This document shows, in pieces, positions 49,824 through 58,760 of a stretch of 64,000 bases of DNA (its first letter is position 1; each line of letters begins with the position of its first letter). The notes under the pieces were generated by a model, which saw only the letters and a program-made list of their open reading frames with translations, ran no database searches and was not told the DNA's origin. The translations under genes were made by a program, and so were the position numbers. The DNA is from Rhodoferax sp. (GTDB lineage Bacteria; Pseudomonadota; Gammaproteobacteria; Burkholderiales; Burkholderiaceae_C), in the NCBI RefSeq assembly GCF_023700745.1, contig NZ_JAMPYG010000008.1:1-64000 (forward strand), read 5' to 3'.

Positions 49824-51785
49824 TCAGTCGATCAACCAGCAACAGGTCAGTGGCGGCACCATGACCGCATCGTCTTCAACCATGATGCGCTCGCCAGAAC
49901 ACAGCTCCCGCATGGCCACTTGCTGAAACAAGCCATGGGGGCGTAGCGCACCCAGCTGAAGTCGTTGCGCGTCGGTGTTGAAGTTGCTCACGACCAGCAC
50001 CCTGCTACGCCCGTTATGTGCGTGATGTATGTCCGTGCGCAAGAAAACCAGCAGGTTGGGGTTGTCCACGTTCAACAATTGGCGATTGTCGAAGTCCGCA
50101 AAAGCGTTCAATTCCTTGCGCAAGGCGATCATTTTTTTCAGCGTATTGAAAATGCGCTGTTCCACCGTGCCACTTTGATGCCGCAGCGCCGCCTTGTCCC
50201 AGTCGAAATTCGAGCGGTTCATCCACCGGTTGTCGTTCGCCCGGAAAGGATCGGCCAGATATTCCAGACTGTTGAGCGTACCGATGGCGTCACCGTAGTA
50301 AAACAGCGGGATGCCGCCAAAGGACAGGATCACGCCGTGCAACAGCACAATGGTTTTGATGGCGGTCTCAATGGCCACCGGATCTTCGCTTTCCAGCGCG
50401 GTCTCAAGCCCGGCCAACGAAGCCAGTGACCCCGAAATGCGCGCATCGCCGGTCTTGGGGTTCGTGCCAAACGGCAGCCCGCGGGCGGTTGAGCCGGGGT
50501 ATCGCCCCGTGAAGTAATCGATCAGAAAATGCCGGTGCTGCACCGGGTCATAGCCCGACAGTCGGGCATCGTTGTCATCAAAACCCAAACCAATGTCGTC
50601 GTGGCAGCGCACATAGTTGAGCCAGGTGGCCCGCTCCAGTTTGTTGGGCAGGTGCTTGATGCCCAGGTTCAGCAACATGGCATTCTTGGTGGCCACCCCG
50701 TCCCACAGCAGGGACATGAGCGTGGCGTTGTAAGCAATCTCGCATTCCTTGGCGTTGATGGCGTCTTCGCCGAAATACTTGGCCACCTCGCTGGGCGCCA
50801 CGATGGCCTCGGCAATGAACAGCACGCCCGGCGCGGTGACCTGGCAGCAATCCTTCATCAACTGCAACAGCAAGTGCGCCTCACGCTCATTCTGGCAAGT
50901 GCTGCCGATTTTTTTCCACAGGAATGCCACCGCGTCCAGGCGCAAAACATCTGCACCCTGGTTGGCCCAGAACAGGATGATGTCGATCATCTCGATCAGC
51001 ACGGCCGGGTTGCGGTAGTTCAGGTCCCACTGGTAGTTGTTGAATACCGTCATGACCCACTTGCCCATGACCTCGTCCCAGGTGAAGTTGCCAGGCGCCG
51101 TGGCCGGAAAGACCTCGGGCATGGTTTCCTCGAACGTATCGGGCATCTCGCGGTCGTCGAACACGTAGTAGTAATCCTGAAACGTCTTCTCGCCCCGGCG
51201 TGCCCTTTGCGCCCATTCGTGCTCGTTGGAAGTGTGATTGACGACCACATCGAGCACCAGCAACATGTCGCGCTTCTTTAACGTGGCCGCCAACGCTTCC
51301 AGCTCTTCCGTGGTGCCGTACCGTGCATCCACCTTGAAGAAATCCCTGACGGCGTAGCCACCGTCGGCATGCGTCGGAGGGCAATCCAGGATCGGCATGA
51401 TGTGCACCATGTTGATACCCAGGTCCTGCAGGTAGGGCAGCCTGGTACGCAGGCCTTTCAGGTCGTCGGCAAAGCGGTCGCAATACAGCGCCATGCCAAC
51501 CCACTTCTGGCTCAGGAACCAGTTGTAGTCACGTTCCCTGGCCAGGTCCGACTTGCGCAACTGGGGGCTGCGCGCCATGTAGCGCACGGCCAGCGTCTCC
51601 ACCAGACTGACCATTTGCGCCTTGAAGTCGGGGCGTTCACCATAGAGCAGGTGGAACAGGGAATGGATGGCATAAAAATTGGCCCCGAGCCGGGTGTAGA
51701 AATGGCGCAGCCTGTAATTGCCGATCTCGGGTTTGAGCTCCATCAGGATTTCGTTCAACATCGCGTGGGACGCTTGTTCGTACAT
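49824..51785 (-). CDS. Amylosucrase (GH13 sucrose glucosyltransferase)
   Basis: A 653-residue GH13 subfamily 4 enzyme that splits sucrose and transfers glucose to alpha-1,4-glucan, releasing fructose. The N-terminal helical module and the barrel match Neisseria amylosucrase (636). The nucleophile lies in VLRLDAVAFLWKKIG, the acid in LFIAEAIVAP and the third carboxylate in VRCHDDIGLGFDD. It is the last gene of sps-spp-amylosucrase (18 bases after spp), an arrangement known in methylotrophs that make sucrose. With the glycogen genes of this genome it offers a way to convert sucrose to polyglucan. Sucrose hydrolase is the alternative within the subfamily. Confidence 0.9.
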   Translation of the reverse strand: MYEQASHAMLNEILMELKPEIGNYRLRHFYTRLGANFYAIHSLFHLLYGERPDFKAQMVSLVETLAVRYMARSPQLRKSDLARERDYNWFLSQKWVGMALYCDRFADDLKGLRTRLPYLQDLGINMVHIMPILDCPPTHADGGYAVRDFFKVDARYGTTEELEALAATLKKRDMLLVLDVVVNHTSNEHEWAQRARRGEKTFQDYYYVFDDREMPDTFEETMPEVFPATAPGNFTWDEVMGKWVMTVFNNYQWDLNYRNPAVLIEMIDIILFWANQGADVLRLDAVAFLWKKIGSTCQNEREAHLLLQLMKDCCQVTAPGVLFIAEAIVAPSEVAKYFGEDAINAKECEIAYNATLMSLLWDGVATKNAMLLNLGIKHLPNKLERATWLNYVRCHDDIGLGFDDNDARLSGYDPVQHRHFLIDYFTGRYPGSTARGLPFGTNPKTGDARISGSLASLAGLETALESEDPVAIETAIKTIVLLHGVILSFGGIPLFYYGDAIGTLNSLEYLADPFRANDNRWMNRSNFDWDKAALRHQSGTVEQRIFNTLKKMIALRKELNAFADFDNRQLLNVDNPNLLVFLRTDIHHAHNGRSRVLVVSNFNTDAQRLQLGALRPHGLFQQVAMRELCSGERIMVEDDAVMVPPLTCCWLID

Positions 51786-51803
51786 GAGTGCTCTCCAAGA
51801 GAT

Positions 51804-52634
51804 TCAGTTTTGCGCGCGCAACCACGCATCGAGCGCAGGGTGGTAATGGGCAATGCCCTCCAGAATACCTGCGCTGTAATTGCCGTTCATGCCCAGGTAG
51901 CCGCCCCTTGCCATATACAAGGCGGTCGGGCTGGCGGCTGCCACCAGATTTTTCACTTGCGGGTCGGCATTGGCCACCAGCACAGCCGGAATACCGCTGA
52001 GCAGCACGTCCAGATCGTTGCCGCTGTCACCCGCAAACAGGGTTTCCTCGTCCTGATAGCCTTGTTGCTGCATCAGGAAACGGATGGCGTGCAGCTTGTT
52101 GGCGCTGGCAGGCAAGATATCAAGCAAGCCCAGCCCGGCGGGTTCATCCACGCTCCAGATCAGGTTCGCCTTGATGTGCGCCTGTCTCAAGCGGGCATCA
52201 ATCGCGCGGATCAGGCTTGGCGCATCCTCTGCCGGCGCCACGTAGTAGCTGAGCTTGTGGCGGTTCTGTTTTTCGCGAGGCTGCAACTGCAACGCCGGGA
52301 ACACGGCCAGCAGGCGACACAGGTCGTCGTGCGCCTGGCCATGCCAGTCCGGGTCGATCTGCGCACACCAGGCCTCGTTTTGCTGCCAGCCGGAGGGCGC
52401 GACCCGGTAGATCGTTGTCCCCACATCGGCGATGACAAAAGCGGGTTCTGGCAGATCGAAATCAAGCATCGCCTGCGCAATCAGCACCCGGTGCCTGCCG
52501 CTCACGTAGACCAGCGTCACGTCTTCGCGGCGCACCAGTTGCCTGAACAGTGCCAGCGCCCCCTGAGAGGCGGGCTGAGCACCGTTGGCTATCAGGGTAC
52601 GGTCCAGATCGGTGCAAAGCAACAAGCGCCTCAT
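51804..52634 (-). CDS. spp: Sucrose-6-phosphate phosphatase
   Basis: A 276-residue HAD hydrolase (S6PP family) that removes phosphate from sucrose-6-phosphate. The active motif CTDLDRTL carries Asp9 and Asp11, VSGRHR is motif II and GDSGND motif IV, so catalysis should be intact. The frame is open upstream, but ATG 52634 overlaps the sps stop (ATGA) and gives the proper start MRRLLLCTDLD. It makes the synthase step irreversible. Confidence 0.9.
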   Translation of the reverse strand: MRRLLLCTDLDRTLIANGAQPASQGALALFRQLVRREDVTLVYVSGRHRVLIAQAMLDFDLPEPAFVIADVGTTIYRVAPSGWQQNEAWCAQIDPDWHGQAHDDLCRLLAVFPALQLQPREKQNRHKLSYYVAPAEDAPSLIRAIDARLRQAHIKANLIWSVDEPAGLGLLDILPASANKLHAIRFLMQQQGYQDEETLFAGDSGNDLDVLLSGIPAVLVANADPQVKNLVAAASPTALYMARGGYLGMNGNYSAGILEGIAHYHPALDAWLRAQN

Positions 52635-54793
52635 GCTGCGGTTCCGGCGTTGTCGTCGACGAAAAAGCGGTAGTGCGTCATGGCCTCCAGAATGCCCGCC
52701 GCGTGCGGCTGTTTTGAAAAATAGATCTTCTCGATATTCGCCAGATCCGCCAGCTCGCCAAGGTGACGGTTGTCCACCACCACGCCCAGCGTGTTGCCGC
52801 GCAACATGTCTGCGTCGGCACCCGTGACACCGGCGACCAGGGTCTGTTCCAGCGGAAAACCAAATTTCTCGGCGCACCAGCGCAAGGCAAGCCCCTTGGA
52901 GGCACGCACCGGGAGCACGTCAAGAAACTGTCCGAACGAAAAAATCACGTTCACGGCTTGCTCATTGCGCAGCAACAGTCGCCGGATTGCATTGACATCC
53001 GTCGCCGCGGGATCGATGAAATAACTCAGCTTGAACGCGCTTTGGTTGCCTTTGGGCTGCATCGTCAGTCCTGGCACCTCCTTGAGGATGTCGTGCACCG
53101 CCTGCCTGCTCCACAAGTGGTCGATGTGGCGCGCCCAAACCGCGTCCTCGGTCAGGTTGGGAGCGTAATGAATCTGCGTGCCCTGTCCGGTGATCAGCAC
53201 ATCCGGCTGGGGTATGTTGTGCCGTTTCAAAATGGCCAGTGCATCGTCCAGGCTGCGGCCAGTGGCAATACCAAAGATGATTGCCTTGCGGTGTTCCTGC
53301 ATGGTTTGCAAAAAAGGCACCAATGACACCGTGTCACCGATCAGGTTCTGGTCCAGGCTGGTAAAAATGGCCTGTTCACGGAAAGTGCCCGAGCGTCGTC
53401 GCAAAGACATGCGGGTCCGGGGTTCTGCTTTTTCCACCAGCGGCCGGATCACCGACAGATAGCTTTCCACGTGCGCCGGCCACGAGTAGAAGCTGCGCAC
53501 GCCCGCGATCCCGTTCCTGGAAAAGCGCCGCCACGCGACCCTGTCTGCCAGGACCTGCAGCAGCATGTCCGCCAGCGCCGCCCTGTCGAGCGGGTTGATC
53601 AGGTGGCCGTTGCGGCAATTGCGGATGATGTCGGTCGGGCCGCCGTCCTCGGTGGCCACAATCGGCAAACCGCAGGCCGCCGCCTCGATCAGCGTCAAAC
53701 CAAAGGGCTCGGTCAATGCGGGGTTCACGAACACGCCACCCGAGGCGGCCGCCAGGCGATACAGCACAGCCACCTCTTCCGGTTTGTGGTGTTTTGGGTA
53801 CGCCACCTTGCCATACAGGTCGTATTTGTCGATCGCCAGCAGGATCTCGGTGAGCACCGCTTTTGAAATGTTCTCCATCTCCTGAATGTCATCACGGTTG
53901 CCCGCCACAATCACCAGGTTGGCGGCTTGTTGCAGCGCGGGTGAGCCCCCGTAGGCCTCAATCAGGGCCACCAGGTTCTTTTTCGGGTCAGGGCGCGACA
54001 ACGCCAGAATCATCGGCTTGTTGGGCTGCTTCAAATAACGTTTGAGCGCCATGGCCATCGGACTCGTTTTTTCATCGCCTTGTGGCGGAAAAAATTGCGT
54101 CAGGTCCGTCCCCGGCGGAATCACCCGCATCCGCTCGGGCTGGTAAAAATCGTACAGACCGTACTGCTGCTCAATTTCTTGCTGGGTGCTGGTGATGACG
54201 CGCTCAGCGCTGCCCAACGTGGTTTCTTCGGCTTCGATGCGGCGTGAGATGTGGTAGGTGGATTCAATCTCACTGCGTTGGATACCGCTGGCCAGCAACT
54301 GCAGGCGTTTGTTGCGCCCCAGGGAGTGGCCGGTATGCACCAGGGGAATCCCCAATTGGTGTGCAAGGCGCGAACCCACGTAGCCGGCATCGGCGTAGTG
54401 GCTGTGAAAAACATCCGGCAGGCGGGGCTGGCTCTTAAGGTAGAGCAGGACGTTGTCTGCAAAGTTCTCCAGCGAGTCCCACAGCATTTCCTTGCGCAGG
54501 TATTTGTCTTCGCCACAGGCAATGCGAACGATGCCGGCCTTGTCGGAAAGCGGTTCCCAAACTTCGGCATAGTCGGCGCTGACCTGGCTGTCAACCACGC
54601 GACGTGTCAACAGCACCACTTTTTCAACATCCACGCGCTCACCCAAGGCACGGGCAAGCTCCACCACATATTTGGTCTGGCCACCGGTATCCGCATCGCG
54701 GCCCAGTTCCAGGTCATGCCCACGGATCAAGCCATGAACACTGATCAAGACGATATACAACGGTTTTTTTACCGCCAATGTTTGCTTTTTCAT
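52631..54793 (-). CDS. sps: Sucrose-phosphate synthase with degenerate phosphatase-like domain
   Basis: A 720-residue GT4 enzyme that makes sucrose-6-phosphate from a nucleotide-glucose and fructose-6-phosphate. Residues 1 to about 460 are the glycosyltransferase: SVHGLIRGHDLELG, DTGGQTKYV, HTGHSLGRNK and EPFGLTLIEAAACGLP. Residues about 470-720 resemble S6PP but have lost catalysis: the DxDxT motif reads TSLDQN (near 478; the nucleophile Asp is Ser) and GDSGND reads GVTGAD (near 654). This resembles the plant and cyanobacterial two-domain form. ATG 54793 is chosen because it gives the canonical MKKQTLAVKKPLYIV start; an upstream GTG is open but unlikely. Confidence 0.9.
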   Translation of the reverse strand: MKKQTLAVKKPLYIVLISVHGLIRGHDLELGRDADTGGQTKYVVELARALGERVDVEKVVLLTRRVVDSQVSADYAEVWEPLSDKAGIVRIACGEDKYLRKEMLWDSLENFADNVLLYLKSQPRLPDVFHSHYADAGYVGSRLAHQLGIPLVHTGHSLGRNKRLQLLASGIQRSEIESTYHISRRIEAEETTLGSAERVITSTQQEIEQQYGLYDFYQPERMRVIPPGTDLTQFFPPQGDEKTSPMAMALKRYLKQPNKPMILALSRPDPKKNLVALIEAYGGSPALQQAANLVIVAGNRDDIQEMENISKAVLTEILLAIDKYDLYGKVAYPKHHKPEEVAVLYRLAAASGGVFVNPALTEPFGLTLIEAAACGLPIVATEDGGPTDIIRNCRNGHLINPLDRAALADMLLQVLADRVAWRRFSRNGIAGVRSFYSWPAHVESYLSVIRPLVEKAEPRTRMSLRRRSGTFREQAIFTSLDQNLIGDTVSLVPFLQTMQEHRKAIIFGIATGRSLDDALAILKRHNIPQPDVLITGQGTQIHYAPNLTEDAVWARHIDHLWSRQAVHDILKEVPGLTMQPKGNQSAFKLSYFIDPAATDVNAIRRLLLRNEQAVNVIFSFGQFLDVLPVRASKGLALRWCAEKFGFPLEQTLVAGVTGADADMLRGNTLGVVVDNRHLGELADLANIEKIYFSKQPHAAGILEAMTHYRFFVDDNAGTAA

Positions 54794-54967
54794 AGCCCCC
54801 ATTCCTGCATGAAGCACGGGTAAAAATTCAAGCCATCGGACAGGCCCCGCAAATTTGCAGATAGATGGTAGCAAATACATTGCCGGCACGCACCGCCCGC
54901 CTTGCCCGGCGCTTCATCGCCCAGACAGGACCGCAAGGTGGCGGCCATACGGGCAACACCGGCAAGC

Positions 54968-55000
54968 CATGGGACAATTCGCCCATGTACTTATTATTTG
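54968..55000 (+). repeat. 33-base direct repeat, right copy (spans the RNB start codon)
   Basis: The partner of 49779-49811, with two mismatches. The first 17 bases are leader, the last 16 the first codons of the RNB gene, where the sequence is clearly functional. This makes it the likely original copy. The 190 bases 54794-54984 hold the divergent promoters of sps and the RNB gene, and I see no gene there. Confidence 0.9.
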
Positions 55001-57048
55001 AAGAAACCGGCAAATTCCTGGCCGGGCGCATCCTCTCCGAGGCCGACACGTCGGCACAGGTGGAGCTGGACTCGGGCAAACGCGTCAAGGTCAAGTCTGC
55101 CAACATGCTGCTCAAGTTCGACAAGCCCACGCCGGCTGAGCTGATGGCCGGCGCACAGGCCGTGGCCGCCGGCATGGAGCTCGACATGGCTTGGGAATTT
55201 GCGCCCGACGGCGACTTTGGCTTTACTGAATTGGCGCGCGACTATTTTTCAGAACACGCCACGCAGGAGCAACAGGCCGGCACGCTGATGGCGCTGTATG
55301 AGGCGCCGCACTACTTTCGCCGCGCCGGCAAGGGGCGCTTTCGCAAAGCCTCGGCCGACATCCTGGCGCAAGCACTGGCCGCCATCGAGAAAAAGAAACA
55401 GATTGCGCTGCAAATTGAGGCCTGGGTCAAGGAACTGAGCGAAGGCGTCTGCCCGCAAGCCATCCGCGACCAGCTTTACAAAATCCTGTTCAAACCCGAC
55501 AAGAACGCGCCCGAATACAAGGCCGTGGTCGAAGCCTCGCGCGCCACGCACCTGGGCCCGCTGGACCTGCTGATCCAGGCCGGTGCCATCGATTCGCCCT
55601 ACCAGTTCCACTGGAAACGCTTCCTGCTGGAAAACTTCCCCAAGGGCACAGGATTTCCCAAACTCGAGGCGCCGCTCATCAAGGACGAGCTGCCGCTGTC
55701 CCCGGCGCACGCCTTCTCGATTGACGATTCGGCCACCACCGAGATCGACGATGCGCTGTCGGTACAGGGCCTGGGCACCGGCACGGTGGTGCTGGGCATC
55801 CACATTGCCGCGCCCGGCCTTGCGATCCAGCCCGGCAGCGCCATCGACCACCTGGGCCGCGCGCGGCTGTCCACGGTCTACATGCCGGGCTACAAACTCA
55901 CCATGCTGCCCGACGAGGTGGTGCAAAGCTACACCCTGACCGAAGGCTGCGACTGCCCGGCGGTGTCGCTCTATGTGACGCTGGACGAGACCACGCTGGA
56001 GATCAAGGCCTCCGAGACCAGGCTGGAGCGGGTGCACATCGGCGCCAATTTGCGCCACGACCAACTCGATGCCGTGGTCACCCTGGAGTGGCTGCAAGAC
56101 CCGGCTTTCATGCACGACACCGACCCACCACCGCTGCAGCACAAGCGAGAGCAACTGTCGTTTTTGTACCGGCTGGCGCAAGACCTCAAGGCCAAGCGCG
56201 AAGTGGTGCGCGGCAAGCCCGAAAACTTCAACCGGCCCGACTACAACTTCCGGCTGGTCGGTAACGACGGTGCGGAGCCACAGGGTACCGAGCACGTGCA
56301 GATCAGCGTGCGCCAGCGCGGCGCACCGCTTGATTTGATCGTCTCGGAGGCCATGATCCTGGCCAACAGCACCTGGGGCAACTGGATGGCCGAGCTTGGC
56401 GTGCCCGGCATTTACCGCAGTCAGGCTTCCATGCTGCCCGGCGTCAAGGTGCGCATGGGCACCCGGGCGCTGCCGCACGCCGGCATTGGCGTCAAAAGCT
56501 ACGCCTGGAGCAGCTCGCCGCTGCGCCGCTATGTGGACTTGCTGAACCAGTGGCAGATCATTGCCTGCGCCCGCCATGGCAAAACGGCGGCCCTGGTGGC
56601 GCCGTTCAAACCGAAAGACGCCGAGCTGTTTTCGATCATCTCCAGCTTTGACGCCGCCTACTTTGCCTACAACGGCTACCAGAACGCGATTGAGCGTTTC
56701 TGGACGCTCAAGTACGTGCAGCAGCAGGGCGTCACCGAAATTGAGGCCACCCTGTTCAAGGACAACCTGGTGCGCGCCGACCACCTGCCGCTGGTGCTGC
56801 CGGTGATGGGCGCGCAGGGGCTGCCACGCGGCGCGCGGGTGCGCGTGAAGCTGGGCGACATCGACCTGGTGTCACTTGACATCCACGGCACCGTGCTGGA
56901 GCGGCTTGACGCCGAGCCCGAGGTCTTTGACGCCGACGAAGAGCAGGACGAGGAGGACGTGGCCGGCCCGATTGCAATTGCCGTGGATCTCAACGACACG
57001 GATGCCAGCCCGAAATCCGGTGAACCAGAGGCGCTCGATACGCCGTGA
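54985..57048 (+). CDS. RNB-domain exoribonuclease (RNase II/R-like)
   Basis: A 687-residue protein with a catalytic RNB domain. The core SIDDSATTEIDDALSV carries the Asp cluster for metal binding, and SPLRRYVDLLNQWQ marks the C-terminal part of the domain. It is shorter than RNase R and has an acidic C-terminal tail (DADEEQDEEDV), so it is an RNase II-like form common in Burkholderiales. The frame is open from 54865, but MYLLFEETGKF at 54985 is the sensible start. It overlaps the tonB-like gene by four bases (GTGA). Probable role is 3'-5' RNA decay. Confidence 0.9.
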   Translation: MYLLFEETGKFLAGRILSEADTSAQVELDSGKRVKVKSANMLLKFDKPTPAELMAGAQAVAAGMELDMAWEFAPDGDFGFTELARDYFSEHATQEQQAGTLMALYEAPHYFRRAGKGRFRKASADILAQALAAIEKKKQIALQIEAWVKELSEGVCPQAIRDQLYKILFKPDKNAPEYKAVVEASRATHLGPLDLLIQAGAIDSPYQFHWKRFLLENFPKGTGFPKLEAPLIKDELPLSPAHAFSIDDSATTEIDDALSVQGLGTGTVVLGIHIAAPGLAIQPGSAIDHLGRARLSTVYMPGYKLTMLPDEVVQSYTLTEGCDCPAVSLYVTLDETTLEIKASETRLERVHIGANLRHDQLDAVVTLEWLQDPAFMHDTDPPPLQHKREQLSFLYRLAQDLKAKREVVRGKPENFNRPDYNFRLVGNDGAEPQGTEHVQISVRQRGAPLDLIVSEAMILANSTWGNWMAELGVPGIYRSQASMLPGVKVRMGTRALPHAGIGVKSYAWSSSPLRRYVDLLNQWQIIACARHGKTAALVAPFKPKDAELFSIISSFDAAYFAYNGYQNAIERFWTLKYVQQQGVTEIEATLFKDNLVRADHLPLVLPVMGAQGLPRGARVRVKLGDIDLVSLDIHGTVLERLDAEPEVFDADEEQDEEDVAGPIAIAVDLNDTDASPKSGEPEALDTP

Positions 57049-57899
57049 AGCTGTCGTCGTTCAGCACCCTTCAGTTGGCCCTGGGCGCGTCCATCGCGGT
57101 ACACGCCTCACTGCTGACCGTGCGCCTGGTTGACCCCGAGGCCTTCAAGCAGGTCATGCAGGACACCGCGCTGGAGGTGATCCTGGTCAATGCCAACCCG
57201 CAGGAGCGCCCGGACAAGGCACAGGCCATTGCCCAGGTGGCCATGGCGGGGGGCGGTGAAGCAGCCCGCGGCCGGGCCAAAAGCCCGCTGCCGCCGGCCT
57301 TGCTGAATCTGGACGGCGAAGACAAGGCGCAGGAGCAGGCGCGCCAGCTGCGCGAAATGCAGGAACAACAAAACTTGCTGCTCCATGTCAAGCGCTTGCT
57401 GAGCAGCCTGCCGCCCAGCGAGCCGCAACAGCAGGCGCAGACGCCCGAACAGGCGCAGCGCGAGCAAAAGCAGAAACAGCTGGTCAAGTTGCTGGCCGAA
57501 ATCGAGCGCCGCATCAACCTGGAAAACGCCCGCCCGAAAAAGCGCTACATCAGCCCGGCCACGCGCGAGGCGGTGTACGCGATCTATTACGACCACCTGC
57601 GCAGAACCATCGAAGACCGGGGCACCCTGAATTTCCCGCAGGCCAACGGCCAAAAACTCTATGGCGAACTCACCATGGTGGTGACCATCAACCACCGCGG
57701 CGAAGTCATGGCCACCGAAGTGGTGCAAAGCTCCGGCAACCTGGCGCTCGACCAGCGCGCGCGCGCCATTGCCAACAGCGCCGGACCTTTTGGTAAATTC
57801 AGCCATGCCATGCGATTGCAAGCCGACGAGATTGCCGTGGTGTCGCGCTTTAATTTCACACGAGAAGACACGCTGGAAACCAAAGTCAGCGCCAATTAA
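57045..57899 (+). CDS. TonB C-terminal domain protein
   Basis: A 284-residue protein: one N-terminal membrane helix (about 10-25), a long Gln/Glu-rich periplasmic stretch (about 90-165) that probably forms a coiled coil, and a TonB-like C-terminal domain (about 190-270, LYGELTMVVTINHRGEVMATEVVQSSG). No exbB or exbD is adjacent, so it may be a structural or specialised relative rather than the main TonB. GTG 57045 overlaps the RNB stop. aroE follows after 21 bases. Confidence 0.82.
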   Translation: MKLSSFSTLQLALGASIAVHASLLTVRLVDPEAFKQVMQDTALEVILVNANPQERPDKAQAIAQVAMAGGGEAARGRAKSPLPPALLNLDGEDKAQEQARQLREMQEQQNLLLHVKRLLSSLPPSEPQQQAQTPEQAQREQKQKQLVKLLAEIERRINLENARPKKRYISPATREAVYAIYYDHLRRTIEDRGTLNFPQANGQKLYGELTMVVTINHRGEVMATEVVQSSGNLALDQRARAIANSAGPFGKFSHAMRLQADEIAVVSRFNFTREDTLETKVSAN

Positions 57900-57920
57900 C
57901 CCCATCCTCCTAAGCAACCA

Positions 57921-58757
57921 ATGACCACCGACCTCTACTGCGTGATGGGCCACCCGGTTTCCCACAGCCGCTCGCCCTGGATTCATGCCCGTTTTGCCGA
58001 GCTCACCGGCCAGCATCTGCACTACGAAAAGCGCGAAATCCCGCTGACCCACTTTGATGCCAGCGTACAAGCCTTCATCCGTGAAGGCGGGCTGGGCTGC
58101 AACATCACCGTGCCGTTCAAGTTTGAAGCTGCCAAAATTGCCACCCACACCAGCGAGCGGGGTTTGCTGGCGCAAGCCTCGAATATATTGACCTTCAGGG
58201 ACGGCCAGATCCTGGGTGACAACACCGATGGCATTGGCCTGGTGATTGATATTGAACGCAACGCCGGCTTGCCCCTCAGGGGCTTGCGCCTGCTGCTGAT
58301 TGGCGCAGGCGGCGCTGCTGCCGGCGTGCTGGGTCCGATGCTACAAGCCGGCCCGGCGCACATCAGCGTGGCCAACCGCACGCTGCACAAAGCCACCGAG
58401 TTGGTGGCACGCCATTTACCCCTGGCCACACAACAAAAGACGGAGCTGGTAGCGCATACCCTGCATGGGCTGGGCGACCCCTTTGATGTGGTCATCAACG
58501 CCACCGCGACCAGCCTGAGCGGTGCCGCGGTGCCCGTGGCCGCCCGCGTGTTGAAGCCCGGCGCCCTGGCCTACGACATGATGTACGGCCCCGGCGCCCA
58601 GGGTTTCATGGACTGGGCACGCGCCCATGGCGCGGTACCACGCGATGGTCTGGGCATGCTGGTCGAGCAAGCCGCCGAGGCCTTTTTGATCTGGCGTGGC
58701 GTGCGCCCGCCCTCAGCCCAGGTGCTGGCTGAATTGCACAAGGTCATTCAGGGATAA
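57921..58757 (+). CDS. aroE: Shikimate dehydrogenase
   Basis: A 278-residue NADPH enzyme reducing 3-dehydroshikimate to shikimate in the aromatic amino acid pathway. GHPVSHSRSPWIHARFAE binds shikimate, NITVPFK carries the catalytic Lys, GAGGAAAGVL binds NADP, and the C-terminal GLGMLVEQAAEAFLIW is standard. Length equals E. coli AroE (272). Confidence 0.96.
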   Translation: MTTDLYCVMGHPVSHSRSPWIHARFAELTGQHLHYEKREIPLTHFDASVQAFIREGGLGCNITVPFKFEAAKIATHTSERGLLAQASNILTFRDGQILGDNTDGIGLVIDIERNAGLPLRGLRLLLIGAGGAAAGVLGPMLQAGPAHISVANRTLHKATELVARHLPLATQQKTELVAHTLHGLGDPFDVVINATATSLSGAAVPVAARVLKPGALAYDMMYGPGAQGFMDWARAHGAVPRDGLGMLVEQAAEAFLIWRGVRPPSAQVLAELHKVIQG

Positions 58758-58760
58758 AGC

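Noticed and set aside
49796..49864. Short gene starting with the same codons as the RNB gene
   Set aside because: The frame ends after about 22 codons and resembles RNB only in the first five, so it is a duplicated stub and not a gene.
49736..55000. Insertion sequence or integron around the sucrose genes
   Set aside because: No transposase, integrase or terminal inverted repeats are visible. Only the 33-base direct repeat supports insertion, and that length is atypical of IS target duplications.
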